From positions 248,001 to 312,000 of the forward strand of contig VZRG01000346.1 of the NCBI GenBank assembly GCA_013397435.1: a DNA stretch of 64,000 nt. Reading direction: 5' to 3'. The notes under the pieces are model-generated. The model was not told where the DNA came from and made no database searches. It was given only the letters and a program-made list of their open reading frames with translations. The DNA is from Erythrocercus mccallii (taxonomy: Eukaryota > Chordata > Aves > Passeriformes > Dicruridae). Numbering within the stretch: position 1 is the first letter of the stretch; each line of letters begins with the position of its first letter. The position numbers and the translations under genes are program-made. Shown here one piece after another: positions 1 to 12,100 of the stretch.

Positions 1-2077
1 CTGCTATAAGAATAAGTAGAGTAGTATTTCCCTACAAGAGTTCACTGAAGACTTTAGAAAGATAACAAATGACATAAGCCTTATCCCCTCCTTTATCTCT
101 GCCTTCCCCAAATGAGTGTTGTACTTCATGTAGAAGGAACACAATATTGGGTATCTGAACATCTGAAATAACCTTGCAAATCAGTTATTTAGAAGAGATT
201 AAATGTTGCCTCTCTCTCTCCCAATGTATATTTTGACCAAGTGGAAAATAAGAATGCATGTAATTACTACATGTGAGTAACTGTAAACAGCAAACTTTAA
301 TAGCACTCTCACCAGCAATAATGAATTAATTGTGTTGCCTGGGGATTCCTCTCAACAGCCTGATAGCAAGTTTGTGAACAAAGAGAAGAAAAGGTAGCTT
401 CACCCCAGGGAACTCAATGCATGTTGGGCAGGAATGGAGCTGGTGGATAAACACAAGCAAGAAGGTGACAAGGAAACAGGACAGCAGCGAGTGCTGACCA
501 TGGAGCCACCAACCACTCTCATGGCACATCAGACAGTCAGTCTGCCTTCCTTTGGGAAATCTGAGGACCAAAGAGTTGCTCCCAAGCCCTGCAGGGGATG
601 CTTTGGACTCCATACTTTGTTTTTCAGACTTCTTTTGGAAAGGGTTGAAAAAGTCAGAAAAGGTGTTACTCTGCCATGAACAAGGGAGTCTATAACATTG
701 TCTACATTATACACAGATGTACTAGAGGAAAAAGTGCCAAGAAATGGGCCAATCAACAGTTGGATGAGATCAAATACTCACAGATGGAGAAGATACAAAT
801 TCCATGCAAATAGCCCTGATGCAAACTCCCAAGTAGTGAGGTTGTAGTAGGTGTCAGCAAAACAGTTAGTCCATTCCCTTGCTCAAAGTCAGCACTAATT
901 CACTTAATTTTTTCCTGCTGATACCTCTTCCACAAGTTGAGTAATTCCAGTGATAAGATAATGTAACCTTTCAAAGTAATCTATTGTAGCTATTAATGAT
1001 CTTTTTTTCAGACTTTTTTCAGAATTTCCTGTGTGGAAATTTATGATGTGTCATGTTCTCCCTCAGAAAAAGTAGCACAAATTCATCCACTTTTGCAGAG
1101 AGATCTCCAATCACAGTCTAACCAAAAGCTCACATTTTCCTTGAAAAGTGATTTCCCACACTGGACATAGACTGCTCTTGGCCTTTCCAGTGCCAAGAAG
1201 TGTGGGAGAATGACTTCAGATGCCTTAGAGTGACCCCTTCAGCCAGTATGAGGTTTGGGACTTGGTAGAAATTGTGTGGTGACTCATGCACTGCTTTTAA
1301 TTCCCTGTAACCATGCTTTCCTTTCATTCTCTATTTGCACTTATGTAATTGGTTATTTCTACCTACCTATAAAGCTTATTTAATCTCATGCTGATCTTTT
1401 GCAATCTGTATCAAGTTTCTGAAAAAATCATTCTGGACTATAGTCTCACCCCTAATTTAGTTTCTTTTCATAACTGTTGTTACTACCAGCTAAATCAGAT
1501 ACAAAAGATATATATTAATATATCAATGTATCTCTGTTGTCTGTGTATATGTATATAGCCATGTATGTTTACTCCATCACACAATGGAATAATTCAGGAA
1601 GATATATGATAATAGTGGACACCTTTTTTTTTGACAGTGAACCACCAAAAATAGCTCTGTGTCTGGTTCTGCATCTGGTTGTGAACTATAACAAGTACAA
1701 AAGTTCTGAGCTTACTTATGAGAATGTCATAATAAGCAGTGTCAAAAACTTTACTGAGGTCAAACTATATGTTAACTAATATTAAGCTATATGATATTTA
1801 TTATTTTTCTTTCCCCGTGATCCTTCCCTCATCCACAAAACAGGTTTGCCAGCTCTTGCAGGAAGCTAGATCAATTTTGTAGAGTTGGAAGTTTCCAAAT
1901 ACACTTGCTGCTACCATGTTGTCTTCTTGTAAATCTTTTTTCTTTCTTTGATGTATTTTAAGGAAATTTTTTCTTCCACTGCTGGAAGGGACTTAAAAGT
2001 TGAACTGGCCTATTATTGCCCAGGTTCCTCTTTACACCTGTTTGAAAAATCTCATCTCATTTGAAAAAAACATCTCA
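1..2077. other. Gene-free AT-rich sequence
   Basis: No coding gene, RNA gene or recognisable young repeat is visible. ORFs here are below 100 codons, overlap on both strands and resemble no known family. Around 1505-1565 there is a short TA/TG-rich low-complexity stretch. The composition is typical of vertebrate intergenic or intronic DNA. Confidence 0.6.
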
Positions 2078-2405
2078 TTTGTCCTTTTCCAGTCTCCTGC
2101 TATGTCACCAGTCCTCTACACCTTTTCAAAGATAATTGATAATGTTTCAGAATTTGTATGAACCAGTTTTCCAGACATGTCTCGGTAACTTTCACAGGGC
2201 CCAATGATTTACAAGTTACCTGAATGCTTTTCATTCCTTATTTTAATTTTTTTAAATTTTTTTATTTTTGTAGTTGTGCTGGTTGCCATTTTATGACAAC
2301 AAAAATCAACCAGGCATGAAACACTTGGCCTCCTTGGCATTATCTGCTGAATGTTCTCCTTCTCTGATGAACCATCTCTTCCAAGCTCTTTTTCTCATGT
2401 TAAGG
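2078..2405 (-). mobile_element. Ancient CR1/L3-like LINE fragment (probable)
   Basis: Read on the minus strand, this stretch follows the order of a central CR1 ORF2 segment. On the plus strand the landmarks are a 'ccagtctcctg' word, then 'caaagataattgataatg', then 'cagggccca', then a block near 2318-2365 resembling the antisense of the ORF2 part upstream of the RT core. The copy is heavily diverged and has lost its reading frames, so it predates the other CR1 copies here. The assignment rests on word order against a remembered consensus, so the boundaries are approximate. Confidence 0.4.
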
Positions 2406-5400
2406 TACCTATAACGTAATATCCTGTTGCTTTTTAAATTTTCCTTGTTTTCACATTGAAATATATTAAACACGTATTGCATCAAACTACAAATCTACGC
2501 ATATTTTTATGAGATGTGGTATGTCCGTGGATTCTCATCTGTAATTACTATTGCTTCACCTATACCTGTTGCAGATGGTTCCAAGGGCAGATTGCCTTTC
2601 TGGCATATCTGAGGTGGTTGCTGAAGCTTTGGGTTATGGTGCAGCTTGGGGTATGCTGGGCCTTTGGGAACCGTAAGTTCTTTTGCTGTATTTAGACAAT
2701 CGTTGCTTCATCCTTCTGTGTAACGTCTGTCTTTGCTAAAACCACATCCTCTGGTTGTTGCTCATATTACAGCTAAACATGGATTTGGTGCCACTTGCAC
2801 TTTCCTGCTTAGGAATAATTTTTAACATCTTTCCTCAGAATATTTTTCTTTCTGCTACTGGATGATCACTGAGCCCATATTTTTCTTTCTTGTGGGTTTG
2901 CTTTCCCCTACTCTTTTCTGGGTTATCTGTCAGACTGATGAAGAACAGTGTGTGCTCTCTCTCTTGCTCTCTGTGTGCTGCTTTCTGATGAGGTGTCCCA
3001 GCACTGCTGCAGTGACCTGCAGTGGCAGTTCCTCTCGCTGGGAGAGAACATGACACTTCAAACCTCCCGGCACTTTTGGCCTTGGTCATTACAAAGGCTC
3101 ATCTGGGTGTCTTGGATTATTTCTTGGTAACCTAGTTTAGTTACATTATTTGAAATTAGAAATGTTGCTCTGCATGTTTGGAGGTTGCTACTTTAGCACA
3201 CCTCAGTTCATTATATAAACTTCTGGGAAATTCAAATTCTCTGTGTCAGAGAGTCAGCAGATGAGTTTTGAAATCACATTAGGGTCAGCTGATATGAGAA
3301 TCTTTGGCTCTGGAATGGGATTTATGAACTAAACCAAATACTGTAGAAAGCTTTCCAACATTTAAAACAGTAAGAGAGACCTGGATAACATTTCTTAGCA
3401 TTTATGTCCTCTGAGTATTTAAAACTTAGTGGCCCCTCCTCAAATAACAGCAGAAGTGTTTGGCATGGCATTAGTTTTCCTCATAATGCATGGAAGACTC
3501 CGTGCAGTGCAAGCTGTCAGCTCTGCTGTGTGGCATCCAGGGAACGAACTGAGGCAGCAAAATGTTACACCAAGAGGTGCAAGAGAAACAGGGAGGTGGG
3601 AAGTGAAGAGTGGGAGAGGAAGAGTTTGTCCTAGAAAACCTATTTTTTTTTCCTTTTAAAAGATTTATGTACAATATCTGTGTCCACCAGGAGCATGGAA
3701 ATGGTGAGCAAGCAAGGCAAAGGGCTTCTACTGTGGCTGAGGAAATACTGCATTTATAGGGAAAAGAAAGCATAAAATTTTCCAATTTGCCTTTAAAGCA
3801 AGAATCTGTCTATAAACTATGAGAGGTACAGCTCACCCGATGTTTTGTAACAATTGGTTATGTATTAAAAAGTAAGCCACTGTTTTAGTCTTAGGAATAA
3901 GAAATCAAATGACTTCTGATTGTTTCTGATATGCAACAGCATCAACATATGTTTTCAATGAATAGGAAATAATGGGCTCTGCAGTTTTACAGAAATTGTT
4001 ACTTTGTTGCAACTTTCAAAGACATTTGTTGCCCTGTTCACGAAATATTTGTATTTCTCCTTATGTCAAAGGCACAGTATTCAGCCTTTGTCCTGCTTTC
4101 CCCATTCAACAGGATTTACACGGGCTAAGTGAAAGGGGAATTTGTCCTCTTGTGGCTTTCCTGCTATTTTTTTCACTTGACCCAAAAGCTAAAAAGTAGC
4201 ATTGAATTAAGCAAATCCCGTGAAAAGTTCTGTATAAAGAAAGCACTGCAGACCACCTACAGTGTGACACTTGGTGAGATGAAAGGATATTAACTTAGGA
4301 GCGCTTTGTGCTTTCAACAGAAATCTTGTTCCTTGTATTACAAACAAAGATAACTAACATAATTTAATTACACCCTAATAGTGGTTGAAATGTATATGTC
4401 TTTTGGCATAATGCAATTTTTGTTTAGAAAATAAAGTATCTGCACATAGTCTACAATTTTGCAGGAATTCCCTCCTGTGGGAAAAGTGTTACCAAGGGGC
4501 TGTTGTCTTATGCATATTTGCACATACTATTTATGTTAACAAGCCTGGGACTTTTTTTCTCTTTTGAATTGAAATGAAGTTCAAGGGGTAATTTTATTCC
4601 TTTCTCCTTTATTTTAAGACTCTCAGTATCACAATGTCATGGCTACTCAGTTCCAATAATATGTTTGTGGCTTCTAGCATTCAAATGACAACAAATTGCC
4701 AGAAAAAGAGCCATTAAATTTTTTTTTACTTTTAAATATTTTAAATATACATTAAAGCTTAAAAAAAAATCAGGAAATATTCCAGCTAAAGGCAAGAGTG
4801 AGGTTAACAGTATCCCTTTAATCTTTGCAGAGTCTCAAACATTTACTTTTACCACAGCATTAGCTCTACATGGATATATTTACATGAAACTGGAATGTAT
4901 GAAAACCAGTTAAAGAATGTCACACAAATGCAGTGAAATATTTCCTGGCAGCTCCTAACTCAAGTTTTTATGTTGAACCTACTGGGCTGCACTGGGTGAC
5001 TGAAACCAGTTTGTTGAATATTCCACCGTGTTTCCTATTTTTATGTAACAAAAAATAGCTGGGTTTTTTCCCCTCCTTTTGTTTTTCCCTGAAGAGGGAC
5101 TTAGTAAAAGCACTTTTGGCTAGGTAAATATTTACATTTTTGTACCCAAGGGATTTTACCACTTGAAATAAATGATAAATCAACAAAAAAACCTTTCTCT
5201 GTAGGAATATTAATTTTTATGCAAAGATTTGAAAAATAATAATTGATCTGCTTTCTTTAAGAGTTTTTAAACATGCTGAAGATGGATTTATCATTGATGA
5301 TCCTAATGCCAACACCAGTCACCAGTCTCATGGTTACATTACACTGTTTTGTTTAATCGCTTGTTACAAACTTTGGACTTTGGAATTGATTTTCTCAGCC

Positions 5401-6217
5401 AAAGATCCCATTGTGGAAAAATCCTGTAGACTTAAGTAAGTGGTAATCACCTCTACATACTTGTAAAAATAATTCTAGAATGTTGTCATCTTTGCGTAAT
5501 ATTAAACGCTTAAAAACTGTCATACCAGGAATGTTTCCCTATTACTACAATTTCTGAATTTCAGATGTTTTAAAGTCTTAAAAGTTATACAAACATGTTT
5601 AGGGCTAGGAATGAATGTTCTCTTTGGCATTTTGCTTCATAGCTACTTAAAGTAAGATTAATTGTACCTGCCTGTGATATGTTTGCTACTGCCTCCCTCC
5701 AGGCTGTGGCTGACGGGTTAGGTACATGGCAGAACAGGACATTTACTCAGCCCAGGATTAAATGGAGTTCCTAGGCTTCCAGTAGAAGCTTCTTAAACTT
5801 CTCTACTATCCCATCACATGAAATTAATATACTATGGGGTTTCCCTGAGTCAGAGTTCACAATTTGCTCTCAGATATCTTGTATATCCTGGTTTGCATAC
5901 TGTACCCCACGACACTTTGGGGTTTAACAAAGGGCAATGTCTCTTGGTATCTTAGCTCTCAGGAACTACCTGCATTGTATTTGAAAGGGGAGGGGAGAGC
6001 AACTCATGACTCTGTAAAAACAATGGTCTAGCAGCAGCATTTTTTTTTATTGGCATAAATTTGGTTTTGCTGAGCAGTTCATACAATATACAGTATTTTG
6101 TTTATAGCCTTTGAAAATTAGCCTACTCTTAGTGTTCACTGCAGGGCAGACAACCACTTAGATTTTAGACTTTTGGTGCCTTATCTCACATAAACACCCT
6201 TTTCTTGTGGTTCTTAC
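2406..6217. other. Gene-free AT-rich sequence
   Basis: No gene or assignable repeat is seen. The stretch contains short A/T runs (for example at 4718-4770) and scattered sub-105-codon ORFs on both strands with no family resemblance. It is probably intergenic or intronic. Confidence 0.55.
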
Positions 6218-6241
6218 AAAAAAAAAAAAAAAAAAAAAAAA
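6218..6241 (+). repeat. (A)24 homopolymer
   Basis: An uninterrupted run of 24 A residues. No AATAAA signal lies in the 30 bases upstream and I see no gene-like sequence before it, so a retrocopy tail is not supported. It is most simply a mononucleotide microsatellite, prone to length polymorphism and sequencing error. Confidence 0.95.
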
Positions 6242-6894
6242 GAATGCAAAAGACACTGGGCTATGAATGGTGGAAATCCAGAGTCTGGAAAGTGATTGGG
6301 AATGGAGCTTACATATTTCTTGTAAATTTTAGGAGCTTCAAATAAAACTTATTTCTACTTCAAAATAATTTATGAGCTGATTCTGTTTTCCAATTAGTAA
6401 TTAATGGCTTGTATTAACAGACTATTTAGACATTATTTACTACCTTGCACTAATGTTTCCAGCATTGGGCAGCTGAATATTGATTATCCCTGTCAACTGA
6501 TTCTCCTCTGCAGCCAAACAAGACAACCTCCTGCTGCTGTGCTGGGAGCTGCCAATGAACTGAAGTAGGAGTAGGAGTATTCCCATACCTTGGACAGAAA
6601 TCGCATCTCATTTCATATCATGTCAGCCTGTCCTTCTTCACTGCAGAAGTCCAAAGAGGTAGGAGCTTATATCGCTGTGGGAATTGAGCTATACTCTCAA
6701 AAGAACAGTTTTTTTCTTGAGGACTGCAGACAATTAATTAAGGTTTTAAACATAATTCTACTATGTGTTTCAGTGGTTTTTATTTTTCTTTTTACATCAA
6801 CATGTTAATGTTCATCTTGTGATCTACTGTAGTCTGCAGATATTCTTCTGAGGAACCTTTGTCTAAACTGCCTTTGCTCATCAGGCTTTCACAC

Positions 6895-7135
6895 TTGAAG
6901 GATTTGCTATTGGTCCTTAACTTTATAATTTTGTACCTTCTGGAACCTTGCATTCTATTCTTTTAAGATCCCTTTTCCCTATTATTATGGATATTTTTGA
7001 ATGCTTACCCTTTAACAGGCATGCAGCCTCTGTCAGCTGGAGATCATCTGCAAACTCAAACATACATACTGTGTTGCCCACAGCTCTCATGGTAATATCA
7101 AGGAGTACCAGCCCTTGCTTTAGGATGTCCTTCAA
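6895..7135 (-). mobile_element. Ancient CR1/L3-like LINE fragment (tentative)
   Basis: On the plus strand, words such as 'tttttgaatgctt', 'tcatctgcaaactc' and a following AT-rich block occur in the order found in the antisense of old amniote CR1 RT regions. In those, 'ttgaattctaatcc', 'tcatctgcaaatttt' and 'catactctc' come in succession. Divergence is high and no open frame survives. The ends are estimates, and chance similarity cannot be excluded. Confidence 0.33.
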
Positions 7136-9094
7136 TTTTGGTAAAGCAGTATTAAAAACTGCTTTCAAAAGGATGAATTTCTAATAAAATTTGCAACATT
7201 TTTCTGATACGTTCCTCTGGCATTTTTGCAGTTTGTTTATGATCCTCCCCTGAAGCAGCTGCAAAACCTTGCTGGTGGTACCTGAGAGTGACAACTTCTT
7301 CACTACCATGAGCTTTGTCACTCTTTCACAGCTTATGGAATACTGGGACTAAACACAGGTAGTCACACTTTTCCAAAGCTTGATGTTGACTCTAGCTAAT
7401 GCATTGGTGGACTCCAGCAAGAGCTGGGTAATCTTTAATTACTCAAAAAGCCCCTAGACAGGGAAATCGGGAAGGCTGATGTTGAAATCCTTCCAAATTG
7501 CTAGTATCAGTTTGTAGCTGGCACCATGTGGGTGCTGTGGGCAGCCCACTACACAAACCTGCATGAATGCAGACCATTTGTATTGGTGGCTATAACTAAT
7601 TTTAGCTGGAAAAAAGCAAACAGCCTATCTGTGGTTTTATTCAAAAATTGTAGTGGAATTCAATTATGAATGCCTGCTCAGAGCCATTTAAATAAGAAGT
7701 TGCTGCTTTTTAGAGATACAAAAATGGAGTTGAACATCAGGGTCCGTAAAAGGCAAAACCCCCAGTTTACCCTTACTTAAAAGAATAACAAAGCAAAAAT
7801 CCCAAGGAGACTAGTGAAGAGATGAAGTTAAAATGAGTCTTTAACAGTCTTCTAACTGGTGTAATCACTTATTATAGCTGCAATAGTTTCTTATAGTAAT
7901 AATCATACTTGTATGTTTTCTTCTTTTGTGCTGTGGTGGAACAGTTATTACATATTACAGTGTTGTGGAGACTTCTACAATTATCTGTACCTCTGTGTGC
8001 TGATAACTACACATTTGGGCTGAAAATTATCTGCCTGATTTCAGCCCTAAGCTTTTTTTTAGTTTCTCTATGATTTATATGTGAATTCTACTTACAAGGA
8101 AGAAAAAAAAAGAACACCTCTCTGCTGTGAAAGGAATTGGTCTTTTTTTTCAGAATTGTCAAGTAGTCAGAAATACCAATCAAGTCAACAGGAGCTGCAG
8201 GTGCTGAACGCTTCAAACCAAGCTATTCCTTTTCTTGTCTTCATGTGTGTAACCAAAATGACAACATTATAAGCTGAAACATTCCTCGTAACTAGTCTCT
8301 GAAGAGAATTAGTCTGAAGGCTGGTTTTCTGACTGAATGAGATGATTGTGGTGTTGAACAATTGAATTTCACTCCCACATATTTGCTGGCACTGTGTAGG
8401 CTGCAAGGCAAGCCCAGGCCCCTGAGCTGGGGGTGTGTGTGTGTGCAGCTTCCTCTTCTGAGCACTCATAGCTGCACTTTTCCTGAGGAAAGCATTTTGG
8501 CCAATGCCTCTTCACACCTGCAGGCTTGGAGTAGCTGTTGTCACTTTATGATTGAATGTCCATTTCACACCCCCACACCTATTTCCCTACCCTATCACTG
8601 AGCTGGGAGCAGGGATCTGCCTGTCTGCTGCTAACAGCTAATGACACTGATGCAGCAGTGCTTGTGTAGGGACATCAGCCAGACCTGAAGAACCTACTTC
8701 ACTGTGCTTCACTGTGTTGTCAACACTGTTATGGTCACCCTGAGCACAGGCAGTTGCCCAGAAGTTTGGCATGTGGCCCCCATCACAGCATAGCCTTTAT
8801 AGGGGCCCTTTGGCACGTCCTCTTCGTTGCTCACAGTACCATGGTGCCTGCAAGATCTTGCCTTGGCACTGCATGTAGGAAGGGCTGAAGTGCATCCCAC
8901 TGCACAGAGGGATCTGCTGCTGAACAAAACAAGCAGAGGGCAGAAGAGAAAAAAGTGGAGCTTAACTGAAGTGCAATGGTTCTTGCAGTGTGTGTGTGAG
9001 CTGCAGGGCACCCAGACGCTAATGGAAGACCACAGACCACCTTGTGTTCACCCCTTCTCTGTGAACCTCCTGATGGGTTATCTTGATGCCATGT
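7136..9094. other. Gene-free sequence
   Basis: No gene or confident repeat. It includes a short (GT)6 run near 8433-8445 and overlapping ORFs of up to about 100 codons on both strands around 8.2-9.1 kb. None resembles a known protein, and their overlap in several frames argues against coding. Confidence 0.5.
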
Positions 9095-9180
9095 CTGGAA
9101 ACTGGAGCACAGGGAAATTGTGTGATTTATCTGATGTCAAAGTCAGGATCTGAATCCATCTCTCCTGATCTCAGGTTGAT
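9095..9180 (-). mobile_element. MIR/CORE-SINE-like fragment (tentative)
   Basis: The plus strand resembles the reverse complement of a MIR-type tRNA-derived SINE: a 'cacagggaaattgtgtgattt' block (as in 'acacagagaaattaagtgactt'), then 'aaagtcaggatctgaatcc', matching the 'ggcagagctgggattcgaaccc' part of such elements. Old MIR copies are known in bird genomes. The match is short and diverged, so the call is weak. Confidence 0.33.
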
Positions 9181-12100
9181 TGTATCTCCAAATCTTTCCT
9201 TTGCTTTCAGTGTATTTGGTGTTTCCCATGCATCATCCCATATCACGGAACAAATGCTATACAGATACAGTCATCCAACTCTTGTCTATGTCTGGCTGGC
9301 CATTTTAGCCATTTGCTCTGGGAGGGGTTAAAGGAGTCTAGTGATCATCTTTTTATTACCTCAGTTTATTTGCTTCTGCACTTGTTCTCACAGGGAAGAA
9401 ATGAAATGTTTGGAGGTGCAGGGCTATACAGCTAAATCATGACACCAGGTACCCTCAGGGACATCTCTTAAGGAGACATGTCTTATCTGCCTTAAGGAGA
9501 TGTACTCTCAATAGAAGCAACAAGCCTAGTCCAGCTGCACTTTTCTAAAGTGCCTACTGTTAACAAGAAGCTTCACCCAAATTAGTGAGAATTTTTCATA
9601 AAAGCTGAGAGACAGACTGTCTTCTTTACAGCATGATTCATGCTCTGAGTCAGCCTGTGCATCTCCAAATGGCCATGGCTGACCTCCCTCATCATGCACG
9701 AGATCAGCACAATACCTGACCTCAGAAGAGGTGAAGCCAAGTGGAGAAAAGAACAACCAGAAGCTATTTATATCAAATGAGGAAACACGTGTGATGCCAT
9801 ATGAGGCAGCTTATATGCAAAGCCTTTCAAGTCTTCCACTCCAGGGTACTTAGATTGATGACTATGAACATGGTAAACATGAAGTGCTATTTTGTGTTCC
9901 CAGCCTGAAAAATGACAGCCCTTCTGCGATTATAAAATGTTATTGCCACTAAAAGGACTTCTTGTTTTGCAAGTTGGTTCTTCAAAACAAACACATTAGA
10001 GAAATCTTTGGTTTGCTGCATGGTAGGTGAGTCAATGTTATCACTAAATCTGAATAAACAAGTGTTTATTTTTAGATATTAAAAATGCAGCATAATAGAA
10101 AGACTGTTTTGCAGACATGTTTTAGTTTATTCTCATTTTGCAATACAACCATTTTTATTTAATTTATCTTTATAATTTCTTTTTTTCTGTGTGGCCTAAC
10201 AGAAAAATCAGAACAAAATTTTAAGAAAATTTCCAGAGTCAGGTTATCCCCCAAATGTTTGAACAACGACTTTTGGCTTCTTTATCATTTTGGGTGGCTT
10301 CACCAGTTCTTGTTTAGTTAACACTGTGAATGCACATTTGTGGGTTCCAGTTTGACTTACAGGAGTGCAAATAATTAACAGCTGTCTCAAGAATAAGATT
10401 TATGAAGTTATGACAGAGCAGAGTACAGCTCAAGAGAAACCTAGCGTAAAAGACTTCTGGATTTTTCCAGCAGGCTTCCAAACTAGGGGTGGCAACTGTG
10501 AATGTTTTTATTGCCACCATTCTGCATTCCTCATGTGACTGACACCTTCTCAAGGCTGACAAAGAATAGTATCATCAACGCTTAATCTTACTAATGTGTT
10601 AGGTGACTGCAGCATCACCTTCTTCCACACAAAGATAAAAATAGTACTTCCTTTCCCTTGGGCAAAAAACGTGTTTTTTCTTGCCACATTTTGCAATTCT
10701 AATGTCTTTTACTGCTTTCTTTTGTTTCAGGAGCTGTGAATATGCGTTACCTACTTTCCATCTTCTATTGTAGTGACTGAAGTGTCAAAGCATACTACAT
10801 GAAGTGGATGAAATTTAACCCTCTTCAAAAAGTGCAAAGGAAGCAGGTTAGAACAGGATCCTAAAATCCATGATGAGTGAGTGGAAGTGTTTTAGACAGT
10901 GGGAGAGTACATATGAAGGAAAGAAAATGTTGAGCAAAAAATATTACAGATATATCCTGAGTTTAGGATTGTTTTTATAAATATTTACCATAAATTATAA
11001 CACTAACCAGCATATCTGAGCCCTTCTCCTGGTACAAATTGTTTATCTGCTACTATAATGAAGCAGTATTTAGAGGTGCTGATTTTTAATGGCATCTACT
11101 TTCATATTGGGCCTTGTGTGATGGCAGGAATAAGTCCATACTTATGAGAAAGAAAAGAGAGACTCAGTCTGAAACAGAATGGGGTTTTATACTGCCTGCC
11201 CTGTGCTGGAGCTAGACAAAACACTCTAAAGAAAAACCAGCTACCAGATTCTATTCTGCCAAATTCAAGACATGCTTTGCCTTGCATCTGGAAAAGGCAG
11301 ACAATTATAAGGACATTAAAAGTGTGGGACTGAAGAACAATGAGGAAACCTCGAAAATGACCAGTATAAACATCTGTCCAGACACCAAATGCCAAGAACA
11401 GAGCTGAGCAGAATGTATCCAAACCTATTTGAACATGGCATGATCCTCTACCCTTAACTATGATGAGCTTAACTATGGCTGTTGCTGAGTCTGCTGGTTG
11501 TGGCAGCCTTAAGAAACCTACTCCAGAATATAATGAAAAAATAATACAGAGAAGGAACCCCATTTCTTGGAGATTTTGACAGTTTTACCTTTGTTTCTTT
11601 CATGTGCATGGGTCCATATTTTTCCTTAATTTTATCTGAAATACCTATACTTGACACCTTCATATATTTCCCATATAAACCACTTCTAAAGGTGGAAATT
11701 TTTAAGTAAGTCATACACAGGATAAATTTGATAGATCAGTTTCATACCACAGAAATGGCTGCCTTTAGATCCCACTAAGAAACTAGATTTTTTTTTTTTG
11801 TTGTTTGTTTTACATCTCTAGAGAGTATAGCCTGGTCATCCTGGGGCAATGCAGCCAGTCCAGCCAAGCCCATCTGCATAGAGCAGCACCACAGCACCCA
11901 CACTTTTGCCTTTATGTACTGACAATTCAACTTGCTGCTTACAGGACACGAGCACTGCTCATTTGAACTGTCAATATAACACACTTCAGGTGGTAAAATT
12001 CCGGGGTCAGATCTAACATAAAAGGTACAAAGCAAATGCCACTTCATCTGTGCATCAGCCATGCTGTGATCCATACAGGTAATCCCACAGAATGCTGTGC

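Noticed and set aside
6200..6260. A24 run as a possible processed-pseudogene tail.
   Set aside because: No polyadenylation signal lies just upstream and no gene-like sequence precedes it.
10700..10800. A T-rich tract ending in TTTCAG at about 10731 as a splice acceptor.
   Set aside because: All three frames close within about 20 codons and no convincing donor follows, so it is no better than the many chance acceptors in this AT-rich DNA.
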